Assembly (NCBI GenBank): GCA_016931695.1
Contig: JAFGEI010000092.1
Span: 1 to 32,598 of the forward strand
Reading direction: 5' to 3'
Length of the DNA: 32,598 bases
Origin: Anaerolineae bacterium
GTDB lineage: Bacteria; Chloroflexota; Anaerolineae; B4-G1; DUEL01
The position numbers were made by a program, and so were the translations under genes. Below are positions 6,991 through 15,295 of this stretch, one piece after another; positions within the stretch are counted from its first letter, which is position 1; every line of letters begins with the position of its first letter. A model generated the notes under the pieces. That model ran no database searches and was not told the DNA's origin. It worked only from the letters and a program-made list of their open reading frames with translations.

Positions 6991-7689
6991 GTGAAGATCA
7001 AGGGATGGGTCCGGACGTCGCTGATCGACTACCCCGGCCACATTGCGACTGTGCTGTTCACCGCCGGGTGCAATTTCCTGTGCCCCATGTGTCACAACAG
7101 CGAGCTGGTCCTTCGTCCCGACCAACTTCCGGATTTGCCGCAGCAGGAGCTGTGGTCCTTTCTCTCGCGGCGGGCCGGGCTGGTCGACGGCGTGGTCATC
7201 ACCGGCGGCGAACCGACCCTCGACCCGGACCTGCCTTCCTTTCTCCGGCAGCTGCGAACGGCGGGCTTTCCGGTCAAGCTGGACACCAACGGCTACCGCC
7301 CCCAGGTATTGGCGGTGTTGCTGGAAGAGGGCCTGGTCGATTACGTGGCCATGGACGTCAAGGCCCCGCCGGACAAGTACCCTCTTTTGGCGGGCCGGGA
7401 GAATGTCGACTGCACCCGCCTGCAGCGGAGCATTGACTTGTTGCAAGACAGCGCCATATCGTGCGAGTTCCGCACCACGGTCATCCCCGGCTGGCTGGAC
7501 GAAGAGGACGTCGAGGCCATTGCCCGCTGGATTGCCGGGGCAAGGTCGTACGTGCTGCAGCAGTTCCGCCCTCAGAACACGTTGGACCCGGCGCTGGCTG
7601 CATTGTCCCCCTACCCGCTGGAGCGGCTGGAGGGGATGGCCGCCCGCGCTGCGCAGTGGGTGGAAGGCGTGACGGTGCGGGGGGTATGA
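6991..7689 (+). CDS. nrdG: Anaerobic ribonucleotide reductase activating protein (radical SAM)
   Basis: NrdG uses S-adenosylmethionine and a 4Fe-4S cluster to abstract hydrogen from the reductase glycine. The 232-residue product starts at a GTG with [22 protein letters not shown], the typical N terminus of this activase group, and has the radical-SAM motif C27-x3-C31-x2-C34 (CNFLCPMC). The GGE motif follows in [20 protein letters not shown] inside the end of the preceding small gene (6973-6978) can serve as ribosome site. It is 9 nt after the glycyl-radical domain and overlaps nrdJ by 4 nt (ATGA at 7686-7689), implying translational coupling of all three. Length and sequence fit the single-domain activases that serve NrdD in many anaerobes. 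Confidence 0.92.
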   Translation: MKIKGWVRTSLIDYPGHIATVLFTAGCNFLCPMCHNSELVLRPDQLPDLPQQELWSFLSRRAGLVDGVVITGGEPTLDPDLPSFLRQLRTAGFPVKLDTNGYRPQVLAVLLEEGLVDYVAMDVKAPPDKYPLLAGRENVDCTRLQRSIDLLQDSAISCEFRTTVIPGWLDEEDVEAIARWIAGARSYVLQQFRPQNTLDPALAALSPYPLERLEGMAARAAQWVEGVTVRGV

Positions 7690-10600
7690 CGACGGAAATA
7701 GAACTGCCGCCCAACGCCCTGGAAGTGCTGCAGCGGCGGTACCTGCGCCGGGGGCCGGACGGGCAGATTGCCGAGACGGTGGATGAAATGTTCCACCGCC
7801 TGGCCGCCCACGTCGCGGCGGCCGAGGCCGAATGGGGCGGCGACGTCGAGGCGGCGCAAAACCTGTTCTACCACCTCGTCGTTTCGCTCCGCTTTTTGCC
7901 CAACTCGCCCGCCTTTACCGGCGCCGGCACCCCGCTGGGCCAGCTGGCGGCCTGTTTTGTCCTCCCCATCGCGGATGACATGGGCAAGGAACAGGATGGA
8001 ATCTTCCAGACGCTGCGCAACGCGGCGCTGATCCACCAGACGGGCGGCGGGACCGGCTTTTCCTTTTCCCGCCTCCGGCCGCGGGGAGCGCTCATCCAGT
8101 CGAGCGGCGGGCGGGCCACCGGCCCGGTGGGCTTTATGCAGGTCTATGACACCGCCTGCCAGATCGTCAGCGAGGGCGGGACCCGGCGCGGCGCCAACAT
8201 GGCCGTCCTGCGCGTCGACCATCCCGACATCGAAGAGTTTGTCACCTGCAAGAGTAAAGAGCAGGCGATCAGCAATTTCAACATCTCGGTTGGGGTGACG
8301 GATGCCTTTATGCGCGCCCTCGGCAAGGACACGACCGTCGACCTGGTCAGCCCGCAGGATGGATCGACCTGGCGAACGATCCGGGCACAGGACCTGTTCG
8401 ACCAGATCGTCGCCGGTGCATACCGCAACGGGGAGCCGGGCATGCTCTTTCTCGACACCGTCAACCGCGACAATCCCTGCCCTCATCTAGGCGAGTATGA
8501 AGCAACTAACCCCTGCGTTGTGGGGGATACGTGGGTCACCACAGAGAACGGACCGGCCCAGGTTCAACATCTCGTGGGACAAGCAACACGTCTGTTGTTG
8601 GATGGTGACTTTCACATCGCATCAGACGAGGGTTTTTTCTGCACCGGTGAGCGGGAAGTAATCGAGATCCATACCCATCGCGGTTTTCGCATCCAACTCA
8701 CTCCCGATCATCCAATCCGCAAGGTGACCCATATGACGCCCTATCGGTTAGAGTCGACCTGGCAGCGAGCAGGCGCTCTCACGGTGGGGGATAAGGTTCT
8801 ATTAAGTGACAACCGCCATACCTCTTGGGAAGGTCGAGGTACCTGGGAAGAAGGGTATTTGCTGGGATTGTTAGTCGGTGATGGGACCATCACCGTTGGG
8901 AAGGCGATCATTTCCGTCTGGGGAGAGGGAGCGGGTTCTGAGTCAGTGCGCCAAAATGTGCTGCGGCTGGTCGCCGATCTTTCCCAACGGGAAGACTTTC
9001 AAGGCTTTATGTGGTTGGAGGAACGGCGGGAAGCCCGTCTGGAATTGAAAAGCGTGTATGATATCGCCTGTTCATATGGTCTGTCGGAGGAGTTCAAGGG
9101 GATCTCGGCTGAGATCGAACAGACTGGCGCTACTTTCCATCGGGGTTTCTTGCGCGGGCTCTTTGATGCGGATGGCACAGTGACTGGAACGCAGGAGAAG
9201 GGAGTTTCAGTACGACTAGCGCAATCGGATTTGGCGCTGTTGGAGGCCACACAGCGAATGCTTCACCGACTCGGCATCGTCTCTACGATCTATCGAGAGC
9301 GGCGCAGACCAGGGGAAAAGCGAATGCCTGATGGAAAGGGTGGAATGCGCGAGCATCCCATCAAGGCACAACATGAATTGGTCATCAGTTGTGAGAATAT
9401 TGTCCATTTCGCCCATCGTATCGGCTTTAGCGATGTGGAAAAGAGCTCTCGATTAGAGGAACGGCTTGCGGCCTATCAACGCAGGATGAATCGGGAGCGC
9501 TTTGTGGACAAGGTTGTTGCTATCAAGCCTTGTGAGAAGGCAGCTGTCTACGATGTACAGATTCCGGATCGGCATGCTTTCGATGCCAATGGCTTCCATG
9601 TTCACAATTGTGGGGAACAGCCGTTGCTGCCCTACGAAAACTGTTGCCTCGGCTCGGTCAATCTGGCCCGCCACGTGCAGACGCTGGGCGGCCAGGCAGC
9701 AATCGACTGGCCCAAGCTGCAGGAAACCGTCGAGGGGGCGGTCCGCTTCCTCGACGACGTGGTCGAGGCCAATGCCTACGTCCCCGCCGTGCCACAGTTA
9801 AAAGAGGCCGCCCAGCGCACCCGCCGCATCGGCCTGGGCATGATGGGGTTGGGCGATGCCATGTATCATCTAGGTGTGCAGTATGGCAGCGACGAGGGAC
9901 AGGAACTGGCGGCCCAGCTGATCGAGTTTATCCGCTACCACGCCATGCAGGCCAGCATCCGCCTGGCCCAGGAGAGGGGCCCTTTCCCTGCCATCGCCGG
10001 CAGCCTGTACGACCCCCACGACCTGCGCTGGACGCCCCCCCATCCCATCACCCCCCACCGGCGGCTGGAGCAGTGGGGACGCCCGGCCCTGGATTGGCAA
10101 GCAGTTGTCGCGGGAATCCAACAGCACGGCATTCGCAACGCGGCCCAGACGACGGTCGCTCCGACGGGGACCATCGCCACCATCGCCGGGTGCGAGGCCT
10201 ATGGCTGCGAGCCGGTCTTTGCCCTGGTCTACGTGCGGCGGGTCAAGGAAGCGGGTGGGGACGTCGATCTCGAGTACACCAGCCCGCTCTTTCTCCGCGC
10301 CCTGGAGCGGGCCGGGCTCGACCCGACGACCCGCAAGCGGATCGTAGAGCAGGTCGCCCTGACCGGGAGCTGCCAGGGAATCGGCGAGGTGCCCCCTGCG
10401 ATTCGCGAGGTCTTTGTCGTGGCCGGCGACGTACCGGCCGACGAGCACATCCGCACGCAGGCGGCGCTGCAGGCGTTTGTCGACGCCTCGATCAGCAAGA
10501 CGATCAATTTTCCCACCACCGCCACTCCCGACGACGTCGCCCAGGCCTTTCGGCTGGCCTGGCGGCTGGGCTGCAAGGGGCTCACCGTCTATGTCACCGG

Positions 10601-11165
10601 TTCGCGGGAGTGGGCCGTGCTGGAGACAGAAGAGACCCGCCGGGAAAAGAAAGCGCGGGAGCTGGCCCGCTCCACCCAGGTCCGGCCGCGGCCCCAGATC
10701 CTGGAGGGTCGCACGTATCGCATTGTCACCCCCCTCGGCACCGCCTACGCGACGGTCAACCAGACCACGGAAGAAGAGCCGTTCGAGGTCTTTCTCAACG
10801 TCGGCCGGGCCGGCTCCGACACGGCAGCGGTCGCGGAAGCGATCGGCCGGCTGATCTCGCTCATCCTCCGCATCCCTTCCACCCTTTCGCCCAGCCGCCG
10901 GCTGCGCCAGGTCGTCGAGCAGCTCAAGGGGATTGGCGGCGGTCGCCCGCTCGGCTTTGGCCGCGACCGGGTCTGGTCCCTCCCAGACGGCGTCGCCAAG
11001 GTGCTGGCGGTCCATCTCGGGCTGGCGGAACCGTCGACGGGAGAGGCGCCGGCGGCCCCCCCTCTTTTCACCGCCGGCGACCTGTGCCCCGACTGTGGGC
11101 ACGCAGCGCTGGTCAACGAGGAAGGCTGCCGCCGCTGTTACGCCTGTGGGTACAGCGAGTGCTGA
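7686..11165 (+). CDS. nrdJ: Adenosylcobalamin-dependent (class II) ribonucleoside-diphosphate reductase, intein-containing
   Basis: NrdJ reduces ribonucleotides with a radical derived from adenosylcobalamin and works with or without oxygen. The 1159-residue precursor loses a 365-residue intein to leave about 794 residues. Visible family segments: [21 protein letters not shown] with the first redox cysteine, [13 protein letters not shown], the active-site N-x-C-x-E ([10 protein letters not shown], with the intein between P and C), [11 protein letters not shown], and the phosphate-binding [20 protein letters not shown] domain (about residues 1010-1110) and a C-terminal cysteine-rich tail ([26 protein letters not shown]) follow. 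The ATG at 7686 is chosen because it overlaps the nrdG stop (ATGA) and gives the family N terminus. A 75-residue upstream extension is nrdG read in another frame. Confidence 0.95.
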   Translation: MTTEIELPPNALEVLQRRYLRRGPDGQIAETVDEMFHRLAAHVAAAEAEWGGDVEAAQNLFYHLVVSLRFLPNSPAFTGAGTPLGQLAACFVLPIADDMGKEQDGIFQTLRNAALIHQTGGGTGFSFSRLRPRGALIQSSGGRATGPVGFMQVYDTACQIVSEGGTRRGANMAVLRVDHPDIEEFVTCKSKEQAISNFNISVGVTDAFMRALGKDTTVDLVSPQDGSTWRTIRAQDLFDQIVAGAYRNGEPGMLFLDTVNRDNPCPHLGEYEATNPCVVGDTWVTTENGPAQVQHLVGQATRLLLDGDFHIASDEGFFCTGEREVIEIHTHRGFRIQLTPDHPIRKVTHMTPYRLESTWQRAGALTVGDKVLLSDNRHTSWEGRGTWEEGYLLGLLVGDGTITVGKAIISVWGEGAGSESVRQNVLRLVADLSQREDFQGFMWLEERREARLELKSVYDIACSYGLSEEFKGISAEIEQTGATFHRGFLRGLFDADGTVTGTQEKGVSVRLAQSDLALLEATQRMLHRLGIVSTIYRERRRPGEKRMPDGKGGMREHPIKAQHELVISCENIVHFAHRIGFSDVEKSSRLEERLAAYQRRMNRERFVDKVVAIKPCEKAAVYDVQIPDRHAFDANGFHVHNCGEQPLLPYENCCLGSVNLARHVQTLGGQAAIDWPKLQETVEGAVRFLDDVVEANAYVPAVPQLKEAAQRTRRIGLGMMGLGDAMYHLGVQYGSDEGQELAAQLIEFIRYHAMQASIRLAQERGPFPAIAGSLYDPHDLRWTPPHPITPHRRLEQWGRPALDWQAVVAGIQQHGIRNAAQTTVAPTGTIATIAGCEAYGCEPVFALVYVRRVKEAGGDVDLEYTSPLFLRALERAGLDPTTRKRIVEQVALTGSCQGIGEVPPAIREVFVVAGDVPADEHIRTQAALQAFVDASISKTINFPTTATPDDVAQAFRLAWRLGCKGLTVYVTGSREWAVLETEETRREKKARELARSTQVRPRPQILEGRTYRIVTPLGTAYATVNQTTEEEPFEVFLNVGRAGSDTAAVAEAIGRLISLILRIPSTLSPSRRLRQVVEQLKGIGGGRPLGFGRDRVWSLPDGVAKVLAVHLGLAEPSTGEAPAAPPLFTAGDLCPDCGHAALVNEEGCRRCYACGYSEC
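8514..9608 (+). other. Intein with LAGLIDADG endonuclease inside NrdJ
   Basis: A 365-residue insert begins [22 protein letters not shown] and ends ANGFHVHN, followed by Cys642 of the extein. Cys1, the terminal His-Asn and +1 Cys are the canonical class 1 splicing residues. The endonuclease motifs are [12 protein letters not shown] near residue 391 of the precursor and [14 protein letters not shown] near 488. The DNA of this insert is visibly more A/T-rich, with codons such as TTA, AGA and TCT that the flanking exteins avoid. That suggests more recent horizontal arrival than the NrdD intein. Confidence 0.95.
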
Positions 11166-11173
11166 TCGCTGAT

Positions 11174-11201
11174 TTGCAAATCACCCAAACTCTGCTACAC
11201 T
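11174..11201 (+). promoter_or_regulatory. Candidate promoter with short palindrome
   Basis: TTGCAA (11174-11179), a 16-nt spacer and TACACT (11196-11201) lie in the 55-nt gap after nrdJ. The -35 element sits in the palindrome GATTTGCAAATC (11171-11182), which might bind a regulator. If used, the start of transcription would be only about 12 nt before the ATG at 11221. Confidence 0.35.
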
Positions 11202-11220
11202 TCTCGCCAGGAGTCGCGTG

Positions 11221-11886
11221 ATGACACAGGCAGGCCCTCTGCAATGGATCAGCGGGGACGGGTGGTTGGTCCTGGTCGGCGGTCGATCTGCGCCAGGCGA
11301 CTTGACCGAGATCGACGATCGCTTGCTGGCGCGTGCTGACTTTTCCCGCCCCATCGCCTTCCTGCCAACTGCCGCCGGATCCTGGACGGGTGAAGCACTG
11401 CTGGACCAATACGCTGCACTGGGAGGGCCGCCGGGCTATGTGGTCCCAATCTTGGCGCCGGCGGATGCGCAAGACGCGGAGAACTGCCAGATGCTGGCGG
11501 AAGCGGGCCTGATCCTGATCGGGGATGGGGATGGCCTGACGCTGGCGCGGGCCCTGTGGGACAGCCGGGCGCTGGCAGCGATGGCGGAGGCATTCGATCA
11601 GGGGGCATTGATCGCTGGCATCGGCGCTGGCGCGGCTCCGTTGGGGGAGTGGATCGTCGCCGAAAGCGACAGTGCAGAAGGCGGGCCGGGTTGGGGCTGG
11701 ATTCGCGGCGCCATCGTTGCCCCCTACTTTGGCGGTTCAGCTCACTCCCCCCTTCTTCCTGCTGTGCTGAGAAAGCACGCTGGCCTGGTGGGGTTGGGAA
11801 TTCCCACCGATGTCGCCCTGGCGCTGGGGCCGCGCGGTGAGGTCGAAACATGGGGGGAGGAAGTCACCGTGGTGGTGGCGCACTAG
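11221..11886 (+). CDS. Peptidase S51 / class I glutamine amidotransferase-like protein without the usual serine
   Basis: This 221-residue protein has the outline of the S51 (cyanophycinase/dipeptidase E) fold: an N-terminal strand GWLVLVGG, a FLPTAAG strand, a GDGDGLTLARAL segment where active members have GG(D/N)Q, and AGIGAGAAPLGEW where active members have A-G-x-S-A-G-A. The nucleophile Ser is replaced by Gly135, so hydrolytic activity as a serine peptidase is not expected. The start at the ATG 11221 is preferred over the adjacent GTG at 11218 because CAGGAG (11208-11213) is then 7 nt upstream. The downstream membrane-protein gene starts 3 nt after its stop. The true function is unknown. 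The fold call rests on motif spacing only. Confidence 0.6.
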   Translation: MTQAGPLQWISGDGWLVLVGGRSAPGDLTEIDDRLLARADFSRPIAFLPTAAGSWTGEALLDQYAALGGPPGYVVPILAPADAQDAENCQMLAEAGLILIGDGDGLTLARALWDSRALAAMAEAFDQGALIAGIGAGAAPLGEWIVAESDSAEGGPGWGWIRGAIVAPYFGGSAHSPLLPAVLRKHAGLVGLGIPTDVALALGPRGEVETWGEEVTVVVAH

Positions 11887-11889
11887 ACG

Positions 11890-12945
11890 ATGAGAACTTT
11901 TTTGCTGATCTTGGCCGTGCTGGTTGCGATTCCGCTGGTGCTGCTGCTCTTGCTGGGCATCGCCATGCTCGACGTGCAGATGACGCTGCTCAACGCCGGG
12001 TTCTGGAAAGCGAGCGTGCTCCAGAACCAAGTCTATACCCGCCTGCCGGAACTGGGCATCGACGTTCTGTATGAGCAGTTGGCGTCGGCGCCGCCCGATT
12101 CGGAAGGGGGCCTGGTGGCGGTGGAGCTGCAAGAGACATTCGAGCGGCAAGAGCTGGTCGATTTTGTCGCCGCAATGGTTCCCCCGGCGTGGATGCAGCG
12201 ACAGGTCGAACAGAACGTCGACGCGCTGTTCGCCTGGCTCGACGGAGAGAGCAGCTACCCCGCCGTCCAGATCGACACGGGCGGGCTGGTCGATCACATC
12301 GAGGGAGAAGGCGGGCGGGACGCAGTGCAGCAGTTGTTGGCCCACCTGCCACCCTGCGAGCCCGGAGAGCGCTTCGATATGCCCGCGGAGGGCTTTTTCC
12401 CCGACTGCCGCCCTTCCGAAGAAGAGTTGAACGAGGTATTGGACGAGGTACTGCCTCAACTGGCCGGGGCCATCCCCACCGGCGCCTCGTACCAGGCCGC
12501 ATTGGAGGCCGGCGAGATCACCCCAGAGATGGAAGAGGGCATGCGCGGCATCCAACAAGCCTACCGGGCCTATCGCCTGGCGACGTGGGGGGTGTGGGGC
12601 GCCTGCCTGCTGCTGCTGGGCTTGATCCTCCTGCTGGCGGCGCGCAGCGTAAAAGGGCTGTTCCAGTGGGCTGGCTGGCCACTTTTGACCGCTGGCGGGT
12701 TGGGATTGGCCGGCATGGCCCTCGGCTATCTGAGCGCCTGGGTGCTGGTGGAGTATGGAATCGCCCAATTGCAGATCGATACCGGCTTCTCCCAGGCCCT
12801 GTGGGCCTATGTCCAGTCGTTACTGGTACCGCTACTGCAGGCCGTCGCCGTGCGCGGGGCGTTGCTGGCGGGCGGGATGGTCCTGGTAGGATTCATAGCC
12901 GTTGTCGCCGCGGCGTTCATCCCCCACACCCGGCAGGGCAATTGA
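11890..12945 (+). CDS. Multi-pass membrane protein of unknown function
   Basis: I do not recognise a named family. The 351-residue protein has an N-terminal hydrophobic segment (residues 3-27, signal anchor). A roughly 200-residue acidic, Trp- and Leu-rich segment follows that should lie outside the membrane and includes an acidic helix-like stretch PSEEELNEVLDEVLPQL. Three C-terminal hydrophobic segments lie at about 230-252, 262-288 and 320-345. Two cysteines in the soluble segment (LPPCEPGERF and FFPDCRP) could form a disulfide. It starts 3 nt after the preceding S51-like gene, so the two are probably co-translated. The coding frame is supported by strong GC bias at third positions and by lack of competing conserved content in other frames. 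Confidence 0.7.
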   Translation: MRTFLLILAVLVAIPLVLLLLLGIAMLDVQMTLLNAGFWKASVLQNQVYTRLPELGIDVLYEQLASAPPDSEGGLVAVELQETFERQELVDFVAAMVPPAWMQRQVEQNVDALFAWLDGESSYPAVQIDTGGLVDHIEGEGGRDAVQQLLAHLPPCEPGERFDMPAEGFFPDCRPSEEELNEVLDEVLPQLAGAIPTGASYQAALEAGEITPEMEEGMRGIQQAYRAYRLATWGVWGACLLLLGLILLLAARSVKGLFQWAGWPLLTAGGLGLAGMALGYLSAWVLVEYGIAQLQIDTGFSQALWAYVQSLLVPLLQAVAVRGALLAGGMVLVGFIAVVAAAFIPHTRQGN

Positions 12946-13029
12946 CCACCATACCACGCACCGCCCGGTCCAGGCAAACCCGCCTTTGATCGCCCAACAG
13001 CGCCCGGTTCCAGCTTTTTGCGGGTGAAC

Positions 13030-13058
13030 TTGACTGCCGACTCCTTATGCTGTATCAT
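13030..13058 (+). promoter_or_regulatory. Sigma-A type promoter for the DivIC-like gene
   Basis: TTGACT (13030-13035), a 17-nt spacer and TATCAT (13053-13058) precede the ATG at 13084. Predicted transcription start is near 13065. It probably drives 13084 and perhaps the downstream foldase operon. Confidence 0.6.
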
Positions 13059-13083
13059 ATACCCAGTCTGTGTAGGGGGAGCG

Positions 13084-13473
13084 ATGAAAAAGAGGAAAAA
13101 CCAGCAGGAACGTTGGATCATCCTCGCTGCCGCGTGCATCACCGTCGCAATCGTCGGCTTGATCATGTGGGGCTTTTGGCGCCAGACCGACCGCTTGCAA
13201 GAGCTGCGTGCCGTCGAAGCGAACGCGCTCCCCCTCGTCGCTTACGAGGAGCAAAGAAACCGTGCGCTGGAAGAGCGGCTGTCTCGCATTGCTGACCCCG
13301 CCTATTACGAAGAATGGGCGCGGGTCCACGCCGGGCTGACGCTTCCTGGCGAAGTGCGACTCGTCGTCGCTGTTCAACCCGAGGACGTCCCTTCCCCAGG
13401 CCCTGCGCCAGCCGGTCAGCCTGCGCTCACCTTTTGGCAGCGCCTGTGGCAGGGAGTTGCGGGCGACCGTTGA
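13084..13473 (+). CDS. Septum formation initiator (DivIC/FtsB)-like protein
   Basis: This is a small bitopic protein of 129 residues: a basic cytoplasmic start (MKKRKNQQER), one membrane segment (about 11-32), a helical charged stretch likely to be coiled coil (QTDRLQELRAVEANALPLVAYEEQRNRALEERL), then DPAYYEEWARVHAGLTLPGEVRLVV. The last block resembles the DP-x-Y-x-E-x-W/A-R-x-x-x-G-x-x-x-PGE signature that ends DivIC/FtsB proteins. A Pro/Ala-rich tail follows. The start at 13084 is chosen because the protein then opens with the MKKRK anchor and a G-rich ribosome site (GGGGGAG, about 13075-13081) precedes it. In-frame sequence from 13018 covers the promoter. A role in divisome assembly is a family inference. 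Confidence 0.62.
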   Translation: MKKRKNQQERWIILAAACITVAIVGLIMWGFWRQTDRLQELRAVEANALPLVAYEEQRNRALEERLSRIADPAYYEEWARVHAGLTLPGEVRLVVAVQPEDVPSPGPAPAGQPALTFWQRLWQGVAGDR

Positions 13474-13510
13474 TATTCCTTGCTGCTGAACGATTGAGAA
13501 CCCCACCCAT

Positions 13511-13556
13511 CCACTTCCCGGGCCCGGGAGAGCAGCCAGGGGATTGACTGAGCAGG
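13511..13556. repeat. Right-end fragment of the MITE-like element
   Basis: The block GGGAGAGCA-CC-GGG and the terminal CTGAGCAG match the right terminus of the copies ending at 90 and 6705, with several substitutions. It lies in the 123-nt gap between the DivIC-like and foldase genes. No left half is recognisable. Confidence 0.4.
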
Positions 13557-13596
13557 CGCTATGACTTACCTGGCTCGGGCAGGGGAGAGATAAGAG

Positions 13597-14547
13597 ATGC
13601 GCGTTCGAAATATACCGATCCTTTTGCTCTTGTGCCTGCTGCCGGCCTGTGGCGCGGCAGTTACCCCCCTGTATTCTCCAACCGCGCCGTCTTTGGAGGG
13701 CGGGGAAGCAGCCACCGCCCCCCCCATTGCTTACACCCCTACGTTGGAGCGCCCGCTGGCAGCGTTGGTGAACCACAACCCCATCTATCTCGTGGACTAT
13801 GAGCGCCAGGTAGCCCAGTACCAGGCGGCGATGGCCGCCGCGGGGATGGACCTGTCCAGCCCGGAGGGACAACGGCACCTTCTCCAGGCGCGGGAGCAGA
13901 TATTGAACTGGATGATCGAGCAGGTGCTCATCGAGCAGGCTGCCGCCGAGCAGGGTATTGTCGTCACCGATGCAGAAGTGGATACCGCGCTGAACCAGAT
14001 CGTGGCCGACGTCGGCGGTGAGGCGGCCCTCTACGAGCGCCTGGAACAACAGGGCCTGACCCTGCAGGACGTACGGGATGAACTGCAAGCAGAGTTGATC
14101 GGGGCGCGGGTGATCGAGTGGGTCACCGCCTCGGTGCCGACGACCGCCGAGCACGTCCGCGCCCGTCACATCCTGGTCGACACGATAGAGGAGGCCGAAC
14201 AGATCCTCGCCCAGATCCAGGCCGGGGCGGATTTCGACGAGATGGCCCACGCCTACTCCCAGGATGAAAGCACCCGCGCCGCCGGGGGAGACCTGGGGTT
14301 CTTTCCCCGCGGCGTCCTGCTCGCCCCTGAAATCGAACAAGTGGCCTTTGCCCTCCAAGCCGGACAGACCAGCCAGGTTGTGCCAAGTTCTTTTGGTTTC
14401 CATATCGTCCAGGTATTTGAGCGCGATCCCAACCGCCCCCTGAGCCCGGAAAATCTCCAATTGCTGCGCGAACAGGCATTTCAAGAGTGGATCGAGACGT
14501 TGTGGGCTCAGGCAGAGATCGAACGGTACGTCAGCCAGGGCCTATAG
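13597..14547 (+). CDS. PpiC-type peptidyl-prolyl isomerase lipoprotein (SurA/PrsA-like)
   Basis: This extracytoplasmic foldase has 316 residues. A lipoprotein signal peptide ends in the lipobox L-P-A-C with Cys18 as the lipidated residue. A Thr/Pro-rich stretch follows, then a SurA-N-like helical region (about 50-170, LVNHNPIYLVDYERQVAQYQ to DELQAELIGARVI). The parvulin rotamase domain occupies about 185-275 (ARHILVDTIEEAEQ, GGDLGFFPRG, SSFGFHIVQV). The start at 13597 has AGGGGAGA upstream. It lies 17 nt before the next gene and leads a rightward run of genes to 18618. Lipid anchoring fits a protein folding exported proteins at the outer face of a single membrane. Confidence 0.9.
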   Translation: MRVRNIPILLLLCLLPACGAAVTPLYSPTAPSLEGGEAATAPPIAYTPTLERPLAALVNHNPIYLVDYERQVAQYQAAMAAAGMDLSSPEGQRHLLQAREQILNWMIEQVLIEQAAAEQGIVVTDAEVDTALNQIVADVGGEAALYERLEQQGLTLQDVRDELQAELIGARVIEWVTASVPTTAEHVRARHILVDTIEEAEQILAQIQAGADFDEMAHAYSQDESTRAAGGDLGFFPRGVLLAPEIEQVAFALQAGQTSQVVPSSFGFHIVQVFERDPNRPLSPENLQLLREQAFQEWIETLWAQAEIERYVSQGL

Positions 14548-14563
14548 CCCGGGAGGCGAACGA

Positions 14564-15286
14564 ATGTTTCAGAATCGGTCGTCCACGTTCAATCTATTGA
14601 GCCTGCTGCTGCTGCTGCTCACAGTGCTCACCCTGATCTGCTACCTGACAGTGCTGGTCAGCCCACACGTCTTTTTCAACCCTTTCCCGCCGCCGCGCCG
14701 CGCAACCGACACGCCGGCACCCACAGCGACGTCAACTGCTACGCCGGGTCTTCCCCCAACCTTTACCCCCACCCTGAGTCCGACCATCACCCCAACCTCA
14801 CGTCCCACCCAGACCCGCACGCCAACCAACACCCCAACCGTGACGCCCACCTGGCCGCCAACCCCCTCGGCGACGCCGCGGGCCACACGTTCGCCATGGC
14901 CCTTTACCTGCGAGGTCACCTACCGGCGGCCCGAGTACGGCAACCCCTGGAGCGGCGTCGCGGGCACGGTCCAAGACCTGGACGGCAACCCCCTGCCCGG
15001 TTTTTATGTCCGGTCGGAAGGGGCCGGGCTCAATCCTCCGGCGGTCCAGGCTGGTGCCGACCCCCGTTACAATTCGATCTATGGCAGCGAAGCGGCATGG
15101 GAGCAGGCTTTCAACCCCAACAATTACCAGGCGATGGAGATTCGCGTCCAGTTGTTCAACGACACCCCAGACCCAAGCGGCAGCTTCCGCGCTGTATCCG
15201 AGACCATCACGGTCCAGCTGGGGGGCTATGCCAGCACTTCGTTGGGATTTTTCGTCTGCACGCTCAACTGGGAGGAATACCGATAG
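14564..15286 (+). CDS. Membrane-anchored protein with Thr/Pro stalk and carboxypeptidase-regulatory-like domain
   Basis: The 240-residue protein has a hydrophobic signal anchor (about residues 12-34), a long low-complexity Thr/Pro stalk (about 48-108), and a C-terminal beta-rich domain. That domain starts WPFTCEVTYRRPEYG and includes GVAGTVQDLDGNPLPGF, which resembles the opening strand of CarboxypepD_reg/Ig-like repeats. Two cysteines (in FTCEV and FVCTL) bracket the domain and may form a disulfide. GGGAGG lies about 8 nt before the ATG. The next gene encodes a paralogue with the same layout. Function is unknown. Surface display via the stalk is inference, and such stalks are common in Chloroflexota proteins. 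Confidence 0.75.
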   Translation: MFQNRSSTFNLLSLLLLLLTVLTLICYLTVLVSPHVFFNPFPPPRRATDTPAPTATSTATPGLPPTFTPTLSPTITPTSRPTQTRTPTNTPTVTPTWPPTPSATPRATRSPWPFTCEVTYRRPEYGNPWSGVAGTVQDLDGNPLPGFYVRSEGAGLNPPAVQAGADPRYNSIYGSEAAWEQAFNPNNYQAMEIRVQLFNDTPDPSGSFRAVSETITVQLGGYASTSLGFFVCTLNWEEYR

Positions 15287-15295
15287 GACCGTACC

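Noticed and set aside
9608-11221. 537-residue plus-strand frame overlapping nrdJ
   Set aside because: Arg/Gly/Pro-rich out-of-frame translation of nrdJ; nrdJ is conserved throughout the interval.
14641-14919. Minus-strand frame encoding a Val/Gly repeat protein
   Set aside because: It is the complement of the Thr/Pro stalk coding region; the repeat pattern is a by-product of that low-complexity DNA.
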